In this document: positions 1-7,851 of the stretch, one piece after another | Layout: each line of letters begins with the position of its first letter | How positions within the stretch are numbered: position 1 is the first letter of the stretch | Position numbers and translations under genes: made by a program | From: Oceaniferula flava | Lineage (GTDB): Bacteria > Verrucomicrobiota > Verrucomicrobiia > Verrucomicrobiales > Akkermansiaceae | Assembly: GCF_016811075.1 (NCBI RefSeq) | Contig: NZ_JAFBGL010000007.1 | Span: 186,001 to 250,000, forward strand | Direction: 5' to 3' | Length of the DNA stretch: 64,000 bases | Notes under the pieces: generated by a model | What the model was told of the DNA's origin: nothing | Database searches by the model: none | What the model saw: only the letters and a program-made list of their open reading frames with translations

Positions 1-841
1 AGGCCGCGATGAGGTCCTTTTCCAAGCGCACGGCAGTCACCATGTATTCGGTGAGCTCGGCCTTGAAGGAATCGGTCCAGATGTCCGGGTTCTCGCCGAC
101 CATTTCCTGCAGCAGCTGATCGAACAGGCTGAGGCGGAAGGTGATATCGCCGATGAGTTTGTTGAAGACCTTGCCGGTGCCGGGGGTTTTGTTCTGTGCG
201 GAGAGTGAGAACAACGAGGCCCAGAGCGCGAAGCACTGGGTGCCTTCCATGCACTGGTTGATCAGGAAAATGTTCCGTGCCACCGCCTGCTTGTTAGCTG
301 TAGTGGTGGTATCGGTGTTGCGGTTCAGCGGGCTGAGCTTGGAGGTGACGAAGTCCTTCTTAGCATTGATCGCCGGAATGTCGGCCAGCTCGGCGCACTC
401 CATCGGGTTGATTCTCAGCGAGCCGTGCAGGTGCACCAGCACATCGCTGCGGGTGTTCTCCTCGTGGACAAAACGACCGAAAACCAGCTTCAGCTCAGGC
501 GCGGTGACCAGATCACGCACGGTGTAGATGCCGTGCGACTGGAACAGCTCCTGCGAGCGGGCAAAAGCACCGAGGGCGGTCTTGTAAAGCATCTGGCAAG
601 ACGCGCCGAGGTTCCCCCACTGCGCGGCATCCGTGTTCATCGCCACCTCGGCAGGCTCCCAGTGGGAGTTCTTCATCTCCTTGTAGAGCGCGTAGGCCCA
701 GTTGTATTTCAGCGGCAGAATGTTGAAAAACATCGAATTTCGGCCGTTGAGCACTTTTTTAGCCGCGTAGGCCTCCTCGGCCTTCTCGCGATCGAGATTG
801 AATGTACGTTCTCCGAGAGTGATTGTGATGGTGTCAGCCAT
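1..841 (-). CDS. Ribonucleotide reductase small-subunit (R2/NrdB) homologue with degenerate metal site, 3' end outside window
   Basis: I translated the minus strand from the ATG at 841; 280 residues are visible and the C-terminus lies beyond base 1. The fold signature is that of class I R2 proteins: NWAYALYKEM (47-56), HWEPAEV (60-66), TAPE (113-116), CMEG (197-200) and ENPDIWT near 247. By spacing to Chlamydia-type R2 the six metal-ligand positions read Q97, E128, R131, E199, I233 and R236, so only two carboxylates remain and both His ligands are Arg. The radical Tyr/Phe position is Leu135. Normal R2 proteins use a di-metal site to generate a radical for the large subunit; this one probably cannot in the usual way. 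It may be a metal-free R2, a regulatory paralogue or a decaying copy. The reading frame is intact, which argues against decay. The family assignment is strong; the function is open. Confidence 0.85.
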   Translation of the reverse strand, partial: MADTITITLGERTFNLDREKAEEAYAAKKVLNGRNSMFFNILPLKYNWAYALYKEMKNSHWEPAEVAMNTDAAQWGNLGASCQMLYKTALGAFARSQELFQSHGIYTVRDLVTAPELKLVFGRFVHEENTRSDVLVHLHGSLRINPMECAELADIPAINAKKDFVTSKLSPLNRNTDTTTTANKQAVARNIFLINQCMEGTQCFALWASLFSLSAQNKTPGTGKVFNKLIGDITFRLSLFDQLLQEMVGENPDIWTDSFKAELTEYMVTAVRLEKDLIAA

Positions 842-1203
842 GATATAAGGGTGAAAAGTGGGGGGAAAGATACTGAAAATGTGGCGGAAATGCGGTGGGT
901 TTGAGCGCGCTTTTCTGGGAAGTTCGCTCAGTCGCGAAGCCTTGCGATAGTGACCGAAAATGGCTCAAATGGTCAATTCAAATCTGTCCATATGGTATCC
1001 ACAAATTATTAACAACCCCACATGTTGTGGTTTTGTCCCATTTCCATAAAAATGACAATTTCCCTTGAGAAACCCCCAGCCCTAGGGAATCAACCACTTC
1101 GAAGCATTTCTATCCGACTTCATACTGACGCGACACCCAAGCGCTGGGGCTCAAAAAAATTGGAGCACCTAACTGCAACTGACGTGGCTGGCCCAGATTT
1201 TAA

Positions 1204-1241
1204 AAATTTTATGCCTCCAGGATAAATTTTATGCCTGCAGG
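1204..1241. repeat. Two tandem copies of a 20-base unit
   Basis: AAATTTTATGCCTCCAGG (1204-1221) and AAATTTTATGCCTGCAGG (1224-1241) differ at one base and are spaced exactly 20 bases apart, about two helical turns. Such spacing suits paired protein binding, but no known site is recognised. Confidence 0.7.
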
Positions 1242-1505
1242 CAGCAAATATCCGTCATTTCGCCCGATATCACGGGAAATAAAAAATTTACCTCCGAAGC
1301 TGAAAAGCAGATCCGGGGCTAACGATCTTGCGTCATATGACTGATACTCATAGAGATATGGATTTCAATTCCACACCATCAGGAGCCATTCAACCGTGCA
1401 CTTTTAGAATGCTCAAAACTTCTTCATCTGCATATTCGGAAGCCCCTACAGAACAGCCTGAGGAAGAGTGGCGAGTGCTACAACCGCTCGCCTCAGCAAC
1501 ACAAA

Positions 1506-1538
1506 TCGGCCGTAAACCCTGCATGAGTTTACGGCCGA
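1506..1538 (-). terminator. Hairpin terminator of the PEP-CTERM gene
   Basis: A perfect 12-base inverted repeat, TCGGCCGTAAAC and its complement, encloses a 9-base loop. On the minus strand it is followed by TTTGTGTTG. It lies 38 bases beyond the stop codon of the leftward gene ending at 1576. Confidence 0.75.
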
Positions 1539-1575
1539 GAATAGTTCCTCCTCTTCAGCGGGAGGTAGTAACAGC

Positions 1576-2295
1576 TTAGCTGGAACGACGGCGGAAGCCG
1601 AGCGCTGCAAGCAGGGTCAAACCGAGCACGGAAGTTGTCGATGGCTCTGGAACTGCGCGAACTTGAATGGCATTCAGCTGAGGAGAGCTCGAGCTCGAAG
1701 TCATCACGAGATCTTCTGTGGTCCCGCTGGCGATGAAGGTTCCGAGCGCATACTGCCCCAAGCCACCTTGAGTATCCACCGGGGTGTAATCCGCGGTGAC
1801 CTCGTTGCTCCCGTTCAGCGTGATTTCACGGTTATCGCGGCCGCTGCGTGAATCGTTGAACCAGACTTGCACTTCATAGGCTTGTCCAATCGTCAAATTA
1901 CCAAGAGTCACCGTTATGGCATCACCGGAGTTAACGTAAATCGCGCTATCCAAGAGGTGCTTGTAGTCGGTCGAGAGTTCGTTCCATGGCGATGCCGTCC
2001 CACCGTTGAAGGCAGATGCGTGGTATGCAACCAATGTGTCACTGGTGAGATCCCCGGAGCCGATATTCTGAGAGCCGGCATTATGAGTGGGTGATCCCCC
2101 GAGGAAAAGGACACCATTCACCGTGGCATCGGTATTATTGAGCGCATAGGCATACTCCAAGGTGCCCGAGGTGGAAACATCGGACACGGCATCGGTGATA
2201 TACTGCGGCGACTGCCAAAGAATGGCTGCAGAAAGAGGAAGGGCGCTGGCCAGCATGGCCGCGCATAGGGTGGGTAAGAGAGGTCTGGCTTTCAT
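1576..2295 (-). CDS. Secreted PEP-CTERM domain protein
   Basis: The start is placed at the ATG at 2295, giving 239 residues, because it opens a normal signal peptide (MKARPLLPTLCAAMLASALP); a longer frame to 2400 has no such feature. The C-terminus carries VPEPSTTSVLGLTLLAALGF followed by RRRSS: the VPEP motif, hydrophobic helix and basic tail recognised by exosortase-type systems, which process proteins for the cell surface or exopolysaccharide. The body is Gly/Ser/Thr/Asn-rich, looks like a beta-sandwich (for example QVWFNDSR), and has no catalytic motif I recognise. No exosortase gene lies in the window. It is transcribed alone, with a strong hairpin after it. Its function is unknown; surface display is inferred from the sorting tail. 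Confidence 0.85.
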   Translation of the reverse strand: MKARPLLPTLCAAMLASALPLSAAILWQSPQYITDAVSDVSTSGTLEYAYALNNTDATVNGVLFLGGSPTHNAGSQNIGSGDLTSDTLVAYHASAFNGGTASPWNELSTDYKHLLDSAIYVNSGDAITVTLGNLTIGQAYEVQVWFNDSRSGRDNREITLNGSNEVTADYTPVDTQGGLGQYALGTFIASGTTEDLVMTSSSSSPQLNAIQVRAVPEPSTTSVLGLTLLAALGFRRRSS

Positions 2296-2398
2296 TATGA
2301 TCGAATGGTTAATCTTGGACCAAACAGTATATCTCACCATCTGGAGGCACCCAAGGTTAAACGCTAGTATGACACAGAGTGAAGGCAGTAGATGACAC

Positions 2399-2425
2399 AA
2401 GCCGCAGGCTGGTCACCTGCGGCTT
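2399..2425 (-). terminator. Hairpin terminator of the VWA operon
   Basis: AAGCCGCAGG (2399-2408) pairs with CCTGCGGCTT (2416-2425) around a 7-base loop. It lies 66 bases past the stop of the leftward gene ending at 2491. The T-tract on the minus strand is poor (TTGTGT). Confidence 0.55.
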
Positions 2426-2490
2426 GATCGACAAGTCAGAGGCCATGGGAGCTGGCATGAAACCAGAACCATCCCCTGCCCAGACCAGCA

Positions 2491-3699
2491 TCATTTTTTG
2501 AATGCGTAGCCTTTTTTCTCGGCCTGGGCACGGACGGTGGCGGCGACGGCTTCATCGAGTGTTTGCTCCGCACGACCGCCCTCTTTCTCGGCGAGCTCCT
2601 TGCGTTTGGCAGCGACGTAGGCGGTCCGCTTTTGATTCAGCTCGAGGATTTGTTTTTGGATCGTGGCACGTTGCTGACTCATCTTGCGGATGTGTGCAAG
2701 GCGCTGCGCGGGTGTCATCGACTGCATTTCCTTCGGCAGCTGCTCTTTTTTCACCTGATTGAGATCGAAGTCTTTCTTCTTCGAGGCGTCCACCAGGTCC
2801 CAATTGCCATTCCAGTAATTGGCGCTGCCCTTGGCGACTGCACGCTGGACGGCGGCACCGCTGGCACGCTTGGCCACCGCATTGTTATCCTGGACAACCT
2901 GATCGTGCTTCTTACTCGCACCGCGTGTGCCGTAGGCGAGGTAGGTTTTATTGAGCTCCGCATTGAGCTTCACGATCTCGGCATCCTGCGGCGCCTCGAT
3001 GTGCACCACGGCGAGGTTGTGATCGATGGTGAGAAACTTCCCATCGGCGAGCATGGCCCCATTTTTCCACCCTCCGGAAATCCCCGCCTGCTCGCTGCCG
3101 CAGTGGATGGTGTTGACGATGACGCCTTGAGCGATCGAGCTCTTCACGGCGTCGCTGGCATTGATCGGCCCTTGGGTGAAGGCTTCGTTGCCGGCGATGA
3201 AGATGGCTTTGTAAACCTGGCTGGAGGGGTCCCATTTCAGATCGCTGGCGGCGCGCTGAATGACGGCTCCGCAGTATTCCTGACCGCCATTGGTCTTGAG
3301 GGCGAAGAGCTGCTTGCTGATCTCATCGAGGTCGCGTGTCAGCGGCTGGATTTGGCGGATCCAGTGCTGTTCCTGGTCGAGCGACGACTTGCCATACTCG
3401 TAGAGCGCCACCTCGACGTAGGGCACCTGACCGTTTTGCTTGGCATCGATGAAGGTGTTGACGATTTTCCACAGCTGCGTCTTGGTCTGCTCGATCAGCC
3501 CGCTCATGCTGCTGCTGGTGTCTAACAAGATGGCGAGTTGGACTTTCGCTTGGGCAGGTTTTTCGGTCGGGGCAGCGATTTTTGCACTGCTGGCCTTGGC
3601 CTCCTTGACCGCTGGGTTTGTTTGTTCTTTGGCGCTGGCGGGAAGGATGGCGAGCAAGGCAGCCAGGCCGAGGGTGGTGATGTGGATTGGTGTTTTCAT
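2491..3699 (-). CDS. Secreted von Willebrand factor A domain protein
   Basis: A 402-residue protein with an N-terminal signal peptide (about 1-23, ending LPASA). A VWA domain follows from about residue 52, with the metal-ion-dependent adhesion motif D60-T-S-S-S. VWA domains bind protein partners through a coordinated Mg or Mn ion. The C-terminal third (about 320-402) is Lys/Gln/Glu-rich and likely a long helix or coiled coil. The gene lies 51 bases downstream of another VWA gene on the same strand, so the two probably form an operon acting in the periplasm or at the envelope. The partner is unknown. Confidence 0.85.
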   Translation of the reverse strand: MKTPIHITTLGLAALLAILPASAKEQTNPAVKEAKASSAKIAAPTEKPAQAKVQLAILLDTSSSMSGLIEQTKTQLWKIVNTFIDAKQNGQVPYVEVALYEYGKSSLDQEQHWIRQIQPLTRDLDEISKQLFALKTNGGQEYCGAVIQRAASDLKWDPSSQVYKAIFIAGNEAFTQGPINASDAVKSSIAQGVIVNTIHCGSEQAGISGGWKNGAMLADGKFLTIDHNLAVVHIEAPQDAEIVKLNAELNKTYLAYGTRGASKKHDQVVQDNNAVAKRASGAAVQRAVAKGSANYWNGNWDLVDASKKKDFDLNQVKKEQLPKEMQSMTPAQRLAHIRKMSQQRATIQKQILELNQKRTAYVAAKRKELAEKEGGRAEQTLDEAVAATVRAQAEKKGYAFKK

Positions 3700-3750
3700 G
3701 GTGGTATTGGGTTTTTGGTTTGGGTTGATGATAGAGAGTTCTGACAGGGC

Positions 3751-5991
3751 CTATTTCCCTGCCTGGATGAGGTAGCTTTGTTGATCGATGCGGATGCGGA
3801 TGTTGTCGCCCAGCGCGAGGCAGCCTTGGCGGTGGTCGGGGATCAGGCGGGTGACGATTTTGGGGAACTCGGGACTGGAAACCTTCACCGTGACGGTGCT
3901 CTCGAGTTGGGCTTTTTGACCGACCAATGAGGCGTCCACCCACTCCTCGCCACTGCGGTAGAATGCCTTGTCGGCAACCTGGCAGAGGGCATCGACCTCG
4001 CTATTCTGAAGCTTCTCATCGAGGTAGCGGTTGCTGCGGTTCAGCTGGCTGGCGGACTTCGAGCGAGCGATGTTCCAGTCCTGGTTCACGGAGGCAGCGC
4101 CGGAGCGCTTCTGCACAGCTTTCCCCTGAATCTCGGCACTGGCGCGACTGACAGCGCGGCGGTGGGCATCGTTGCCAAAGACCATGCCCTCGCGGGCTAA
4201 AAAGGCGGTGTATTCGGTGAGTATGCCGTGCTCGGTGGAGAGCCTCACGATTTCATCCACCAGCTCGCGGATTTTGGGATCTTGCATGTTCACGGTCGAT
4301 CCCCGCTCGGCGCCGAGGTCACGCAGCGCCTCGGTCAGCACCGCGATCTTGCGGGTGGCCCAGAGCCTGGGGACGTGGGCATTTCCCCGGCTTGCCTTTT
4401 TCAACGATAGCTTGAAGGCATCCTTCCGCTGCCCGCGGTGGTCTCTGCCGGTGAGTTCGAAACGGAGCTGCTTTTTGGCCTGGTAACGCCCCATGACCAC
4501 CAGCTGTTCGCCTTCAAACATATCGGGCAAGCGAGCCGGGAGCATGTCGCGGACCCGACCCGGCACCGGCCGCCCCTGGGCATCGACAACGCGCAGCTGC
4601 GGCTCGCTGATCACAGGCCCTGACAGCCTGCTGAACACGCGGGCCACTTTCAGCTCCACGTTCTCCTTGGGTAACACATAGGTGGCGCGCGCACGGCTGT
4701 CATCGGCCAGGCGTGCCAGCAGGGGCGTGTTCACATCCACCCCCACGCCGAAGGTGAAGATGCGGCGATGGTGACGGTTTCCGGCCGAGATCGCATCGCG
4801 GATCTTTTTCTCCTGGGTCTGGCCGATGGTCGGCACGCCGTCGGTTAGGAAAAGCACCAGCGGCAACATGCCGGCGACCGGCTGCTGTGAGACGGCAGCT
4901 TGCAGGGCGTCGTGGATGTTCGTTCCGCCGCTGACGCGAATGCCGGCAATGTAGTCCCGCACCGCTAACAACGATTGGCGCGACTTAATCACCGGCGTGG
5001 CGGAAAACTGCTCAACGGCCTCGTTGTAGACGATGACGTTGAACGCCTCGCCATCGTCCAGCCCCTCGATGATCTGGCTGGCAGCCTTGAGTGCCTGCTC
5101 GATTTTCCCGCCGGCCATGCTGCCGGATTTATCAATCACCAGGGTCACCTCTCGCTTCACCAGCTCCTGCCGTGCCACCGCCGGCGGGGATAACAGTAGT
5201 AGAAAATAGCCGGCGTCCTTCGCCTCGGGGTAAGCCATGATCGAGGCTGTGGCGTGGGCCGTTTTCCTGCGGGTGGCGGATAGGCGCAGCGAACCGGGCT
5301 GCATCTTTCCACGGTTCTTGAGCTTGACCCGCGACGCTCCCACACGCTGCTCATCCATGACATGGCTCGGCGAATACACGGCGGCGATGCCTCCTTGGAG
5401 TCGCCAATCGACCTCCACCGACCACGGCACCCGGTAGGCCGGCGATTCAGTGCGCGGCAGCAGGTAATCCACCCGTTCGCCATCCACCTCTAGCAGTTCT
5501 TCGTAAACCAGCCGCACCCGGCTGCTACCGCGTGCTGGCACGGGGAAGACGCTCGACTTCACCAGTCCATGACCGGCAAACTCCAACAGAGCGGGGTCGA
5601 GCGACCGGCGCACAATGTCATCGTAAATTTTCCGAGCTTCGTCGCGGGGGATCAGCTTGCCGGGGAATTTCCCCTGCGCACCCTCCAGCCCAAACTCACG
5701 GATCCCCGCTGAGCCTGGCACCGGGATGAACACTTCGGACTCCTGCTGACGGTGGCCCGGGTTGGAAAGTGTCATCGTCATGGTAGTCACCGCCAAGCGA
5801 TCGATGATCGTCACGGCCACCTCCACCTTGCTCACCTGCACCGGCATCGGACGCTGAGGAATCGGCCGTATGTGCGGTATGATGGGCAGGTGTCTGTGAA
5901 CGGGCAGGCTGTGGGCCAAAAGTTCGTGTGGGGTGATGGCGCTGGCGACCACAGTGCCTCCGAGGATTCTAACAATTTCTCTGCGTTTCAT
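3751..5991 (-). CDS. VIT and VWA domain protein (inter-alpha-trypsin inhibitor heavy-chain type)
   Basis: The open frame extends to 6225, but I start it at the ATG at 5991 (746 residues). That start opens with MKRREIVRILGGTVVASAIT, an export signal with twin Arg, and clears the divergent recJ. A VIT domain spans about 45-175 and a VWA domain about 282-440 with MIDAS D287-K-S-G-S. VIT-VWA proteins in Gram-negative bacteria are exported envelope proteins of poorly known role; some are linked to marine proteobacterial sortase systems, but no sortase is seen here. Transcribed leftward, it is followed by the smaller VWA gene and forms a likely two-gene unit with it. Domain calls are firm; the biological role is unknown. 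Confidence 0.88.
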   Translation of the reverse strand: MKRREIVRILGGTVVASAITPHELLAHSLPVHRHLPIIPHIRPIPQRPMPVQVSKVEVAVTIIDRLAVTTMTMTLSNPGHRQQESEVFIPVPGSAGIREFGLEGAQGKFPGKLIPRDEARKIYDDIVRRSLDPALLEFAGHGLVKSSVFPVPARGSSRVRLVYEELLEVDGERVDYLLPRTESPAYRVPWSVEVDWRLQGGIAAVYSPSHVMDEQRVGASRVKLKNRGKMQPGSLRLSATRRKTAHATASIMAYPEAKDAGYFLLLLSPPAVARQELVKREVTLVIDKSGSMAGGKIEQALKAASQIIEGLDDGEAFNVIVYNEAVEQFSATPVIKSRQSLLAVRDYIAGIRVSGGTNIHDALQAAVSQQPVAGMLPLVLFLTDGVPTIGQTQEKKIRDAISAGNRHHRRIFTFGVGVDVNTPLLARLADDSRARATYVLPKENVELKVARVFSRLSGPVISEPQLRVVDAQGRPVPGRVRDMLPARLPDMFEGEQLVVMGRYQAKKQLRFELTGRDHRGQRKDAFKLSLKKASRGNAHVPRLWATRKIAVLTEALRDLGAERGSTVNMQDPKIRELVDEIVRLSTEHGILTEYTAFLAREGMVFGNDAHRRAVSRASAEIQGKAVQKRSGAASVNQDWNIARSKSASQLNRSNRYLDEKLQNSEVDALCQVADKAFYRSGEEWVDASLVGQKAQLESTVTVKVSSPEFPKIVTRLIPDHRQGCLALGDNIRIRIDQQSYLIQAGK

Positions 5992-6123
5992 GGGTGTTGG
6001 GGGTAGCTGATGGTGTGAAACTATCCCCATTTCCAAGGTCCGTGTGTAAAGTGGATGTAAAACAAAACCCGGATATCCTTTTCTGTCCTTGTGGTCACAA
6101 AGCACCACCTCTAGCCTCTGCCT

Positions 6124-7833
6124 ATGAGTCAAAAGCAGTCCCAATGGATCCTCGCAGAGGTCCCCGAAATCCCACCGGATATCGATGATACCCTGCCGGA
6201 AATCCTCGTCCGTATGTTGTGTCAACGGGGCGTAGAAATCGGTGACATGAAACGCTTCCTGCAGCCTCGATTGCAGGACTTGCAGGACCCCTTTCTGATG
6301 CCCGACATGCGCCCGGCCGTCGACCGCATCCTCACCGCCATCGACCAGAACCAGAGCGTTTGCGTCTACGGTGATTACGACGTCGATGGCATCACCTCAG
6401 TCACCTTGTTGACCCGCGTGCTGCGTGCCTACGGAGTGAAAACCCGCAGCTTCATCCCACGTCGCGGGCCGGAAGGATACGGCCTGAACGAGGCCGCTCT
6501 GAAACGCTGCATGTCGGAAGGCGACAAGCCGGATTTGTTAGTCACAGTCGATTGCGGAACCGCATCGCTGACAGAAATTGCCGCCCTCACTACCGATGGC
6601 GTGGACGTCATTGTGGTCGACCACCACGAGCCGCCACCGCAGGGGAAACCTGACTGCATCGCCGTGGTGAACCCGAAGTGCCCTCAAGAGCGTGAAGGCG
6701 ACAGCTTCGACTACCTTTGCGCCGCCGGAGTCGTCTTCAAGCTCGCCCACGCGCTGCTGAAGACCCGGATGATTGACGGCTTCGATCTCAAGGAACACCT
6801 CGATATGGTAGCGATGGCCACCGTCGCTGACATCGTGCCGCTGGTGAATGAGAACCGTTTGTTAGTACGCCACGGGCTCAAGTTTCTGGCCAACACCAAG
6901 AACGAAGGCCTGAAAGCCCTCATGGAAGTGGCCCAGGTGAAAGGTCCGCTGACCAGCGCCGACGTCGGGTTCCGGATCGGGCCGCGGATCAATGCCGCCG
7001 GCAGGATGGATCGACCCGAAGACGCCCTCGCCACCCTGACCACCACCGACGCCGACGAAGCCGCCGCCCTCGCGGAAACCTTGGACGGTCATAATAAAAC
7101 CCGCCAGGGTGAAGAGCTGCGCATTCACAAGGCTGCGCTCAAACAGCTGGAAGCCGAGCACGATCCATCCGACCCGGTGATCGTGTTAGGATCGCGCGAT
7201 TGGCACCCAGGCGTTGTCGGCATCGTCGCCTCGCGTTTGATGCGGCGTTTTCACAAACCCACCTTCATCATCGCTATCGATGCCCAAGGGATCGGAAAAG
7301 GCAGTGGGCGGAGCATTGGCGGCGTCTCGCTGATGGACGCGATCAACGCCAATCGTGAACTGTTAGAAGCAGGTGGAGGTCACGCCATGGCCGCCGGCAT
7401 CAGCGTGCACGAGGACAAGATCGATGCCTTCCGGCAGGGATTCGCCGACTTCGTCACCACCCATGTCAGCGAGGAAGACCGCCTTCCACGGCTGCACATC
7501 GATGCCGAAATCGACTTCCCTACCCTCTCGCTCGATTTCCTCAAAAGCTACGAACTCCTGCAACCCTTCGGCTCCGCCAACCCGGAGCCCCTGTTCATGA
7601 CCCGTGAAGTCTGGCTCACGGAACCTCCCCAGGAGCTGAAAAACCATCACCTCCGACTATCGATGAAACAGAAGGAGTGTTGGAAATCGGCGATGTTCTT
7701 TAGCGCCGGTCAGCGTAAGCTTCCCGAGCAACCGTGGGACATCGCATTCACGATCAATCGCAACGTCTTCCGAGGTCGCACCAGCCTGCAAATTGTGATC
7801 CAAGATGTGCGCGCGCATCAGAAAGAAGACTAA
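6124..7833 (+). CDS. recJ: Single-stranded-DNA-specific exonuclease RecJ
   Basis: A 569-residue DHH-superfamily 5'-3' single-strand exonuclease that acts in recombinational repair and mismatch repair. Visible motifs are DYDVDG (84-89), VDCGT (D143 region), DHH (166-168), GPRINAAGRMD near 285 and the DHHA1 motif GGGHAMAAG near 420. The length is normal for the family. The ATG at 6124 follows a 132-base divergent promoter region shared with the VIT-VWA gene. recG starts 18 bases after the stop, so recJ-recG is likely a repair operon. Confidence 0.97.
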   Translation: MSQKQSQWILAEVPEIPPDIDDTLPEILVRMLCQRGVEIGDMKRFLQPRLQDLQDPFLMPDMRPAVDRILTAIDQNQSVCVYGDYDVDGITSVTLLTRVLRAYGVKTRSFIPRRGPEGYGLNEAALKRCMSEGDKPDLLVTVDCGTASLTEIAALTTDGVDVIVVDHHEPPPQGKPDCIAVVNPKCPQEREGDSFDYLCAAGVVFKLAHALLKTRMIDGFDLKEHLDMVAMATVADIVPLVNENRLLVRHGLKFLANTKNEGLKALMEVAQVKGPLTSADVGFRIGPRINAAGRMDRPEDALATLTTTDADEAAALAETLDGHNKTRQGEELRIHKAALKQLEAEHDPSDPVIVLGSRDWHPGVVGIVASRLMRRFHKPTFIIAIDAQGIGKGSGRSIGGVSLMDAINANRELLEAGGGHAMAAGISVHEDKIDAFRQGFADFVTTHVSEEDRLPRLHIDAEIDFPTLSLDFLKSYELLQPFGSANPEPLFMTREVWLTEPPQELKNHHLRLSMKQKECWKSAMFFSAGQRKLPEQPWDIAFTINRNVFRGRTSLQIVIQDVRAHQKED

Positions 7834-7851
7834 GCCAAACTAGCAACCGTC

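Larger units (their letters stand above)
842..1575. other. 734-base non-coding stretch between two leftward genes
   Basis: No convincing gene is seen here. It is more AT-rich than its surroundings. On the minus strand a TTGACC at 971-976 and a CACTAT at 947-952, 18 bases apart, could be the promoter of the R2-like gene that starts at 841. Near 1013-1032 there is an imperfect inverted repeat built on CCACA-tgt-TGTGG, a possible operator. The stretch also holds the 20-base tandem repeat and the terminator listed separately. Two open frames (1022-1225 and 1328-1579) have no recognisable content. Confidence 0.5.

Noticed and set aside
842-1030. Possible NrdR boxes upstream of the R2-like gene
   Set aside because: No pair of sites close to the NrdR consensus could be found; CATATGG and CCACA-TGTGG motifs do not fit.
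1022-1225. 67-codon open frame on the plus strand
   Set aside because: No recognisable protein features, odd codon use, and it runs into the tandem repeat.
1328-1579. 83-codon open frame on the plus strand
   Set aside because: It crosses the terminator hairpin of the PEP-CTERM gene and ends in that gene's 3' end; no family features.
2563-3525. 320-codon frame antisense to the VWA gene
   Set aside because: Shadow frame; the VWA protein with signal peptide and MIDAS motif explains the DNA.
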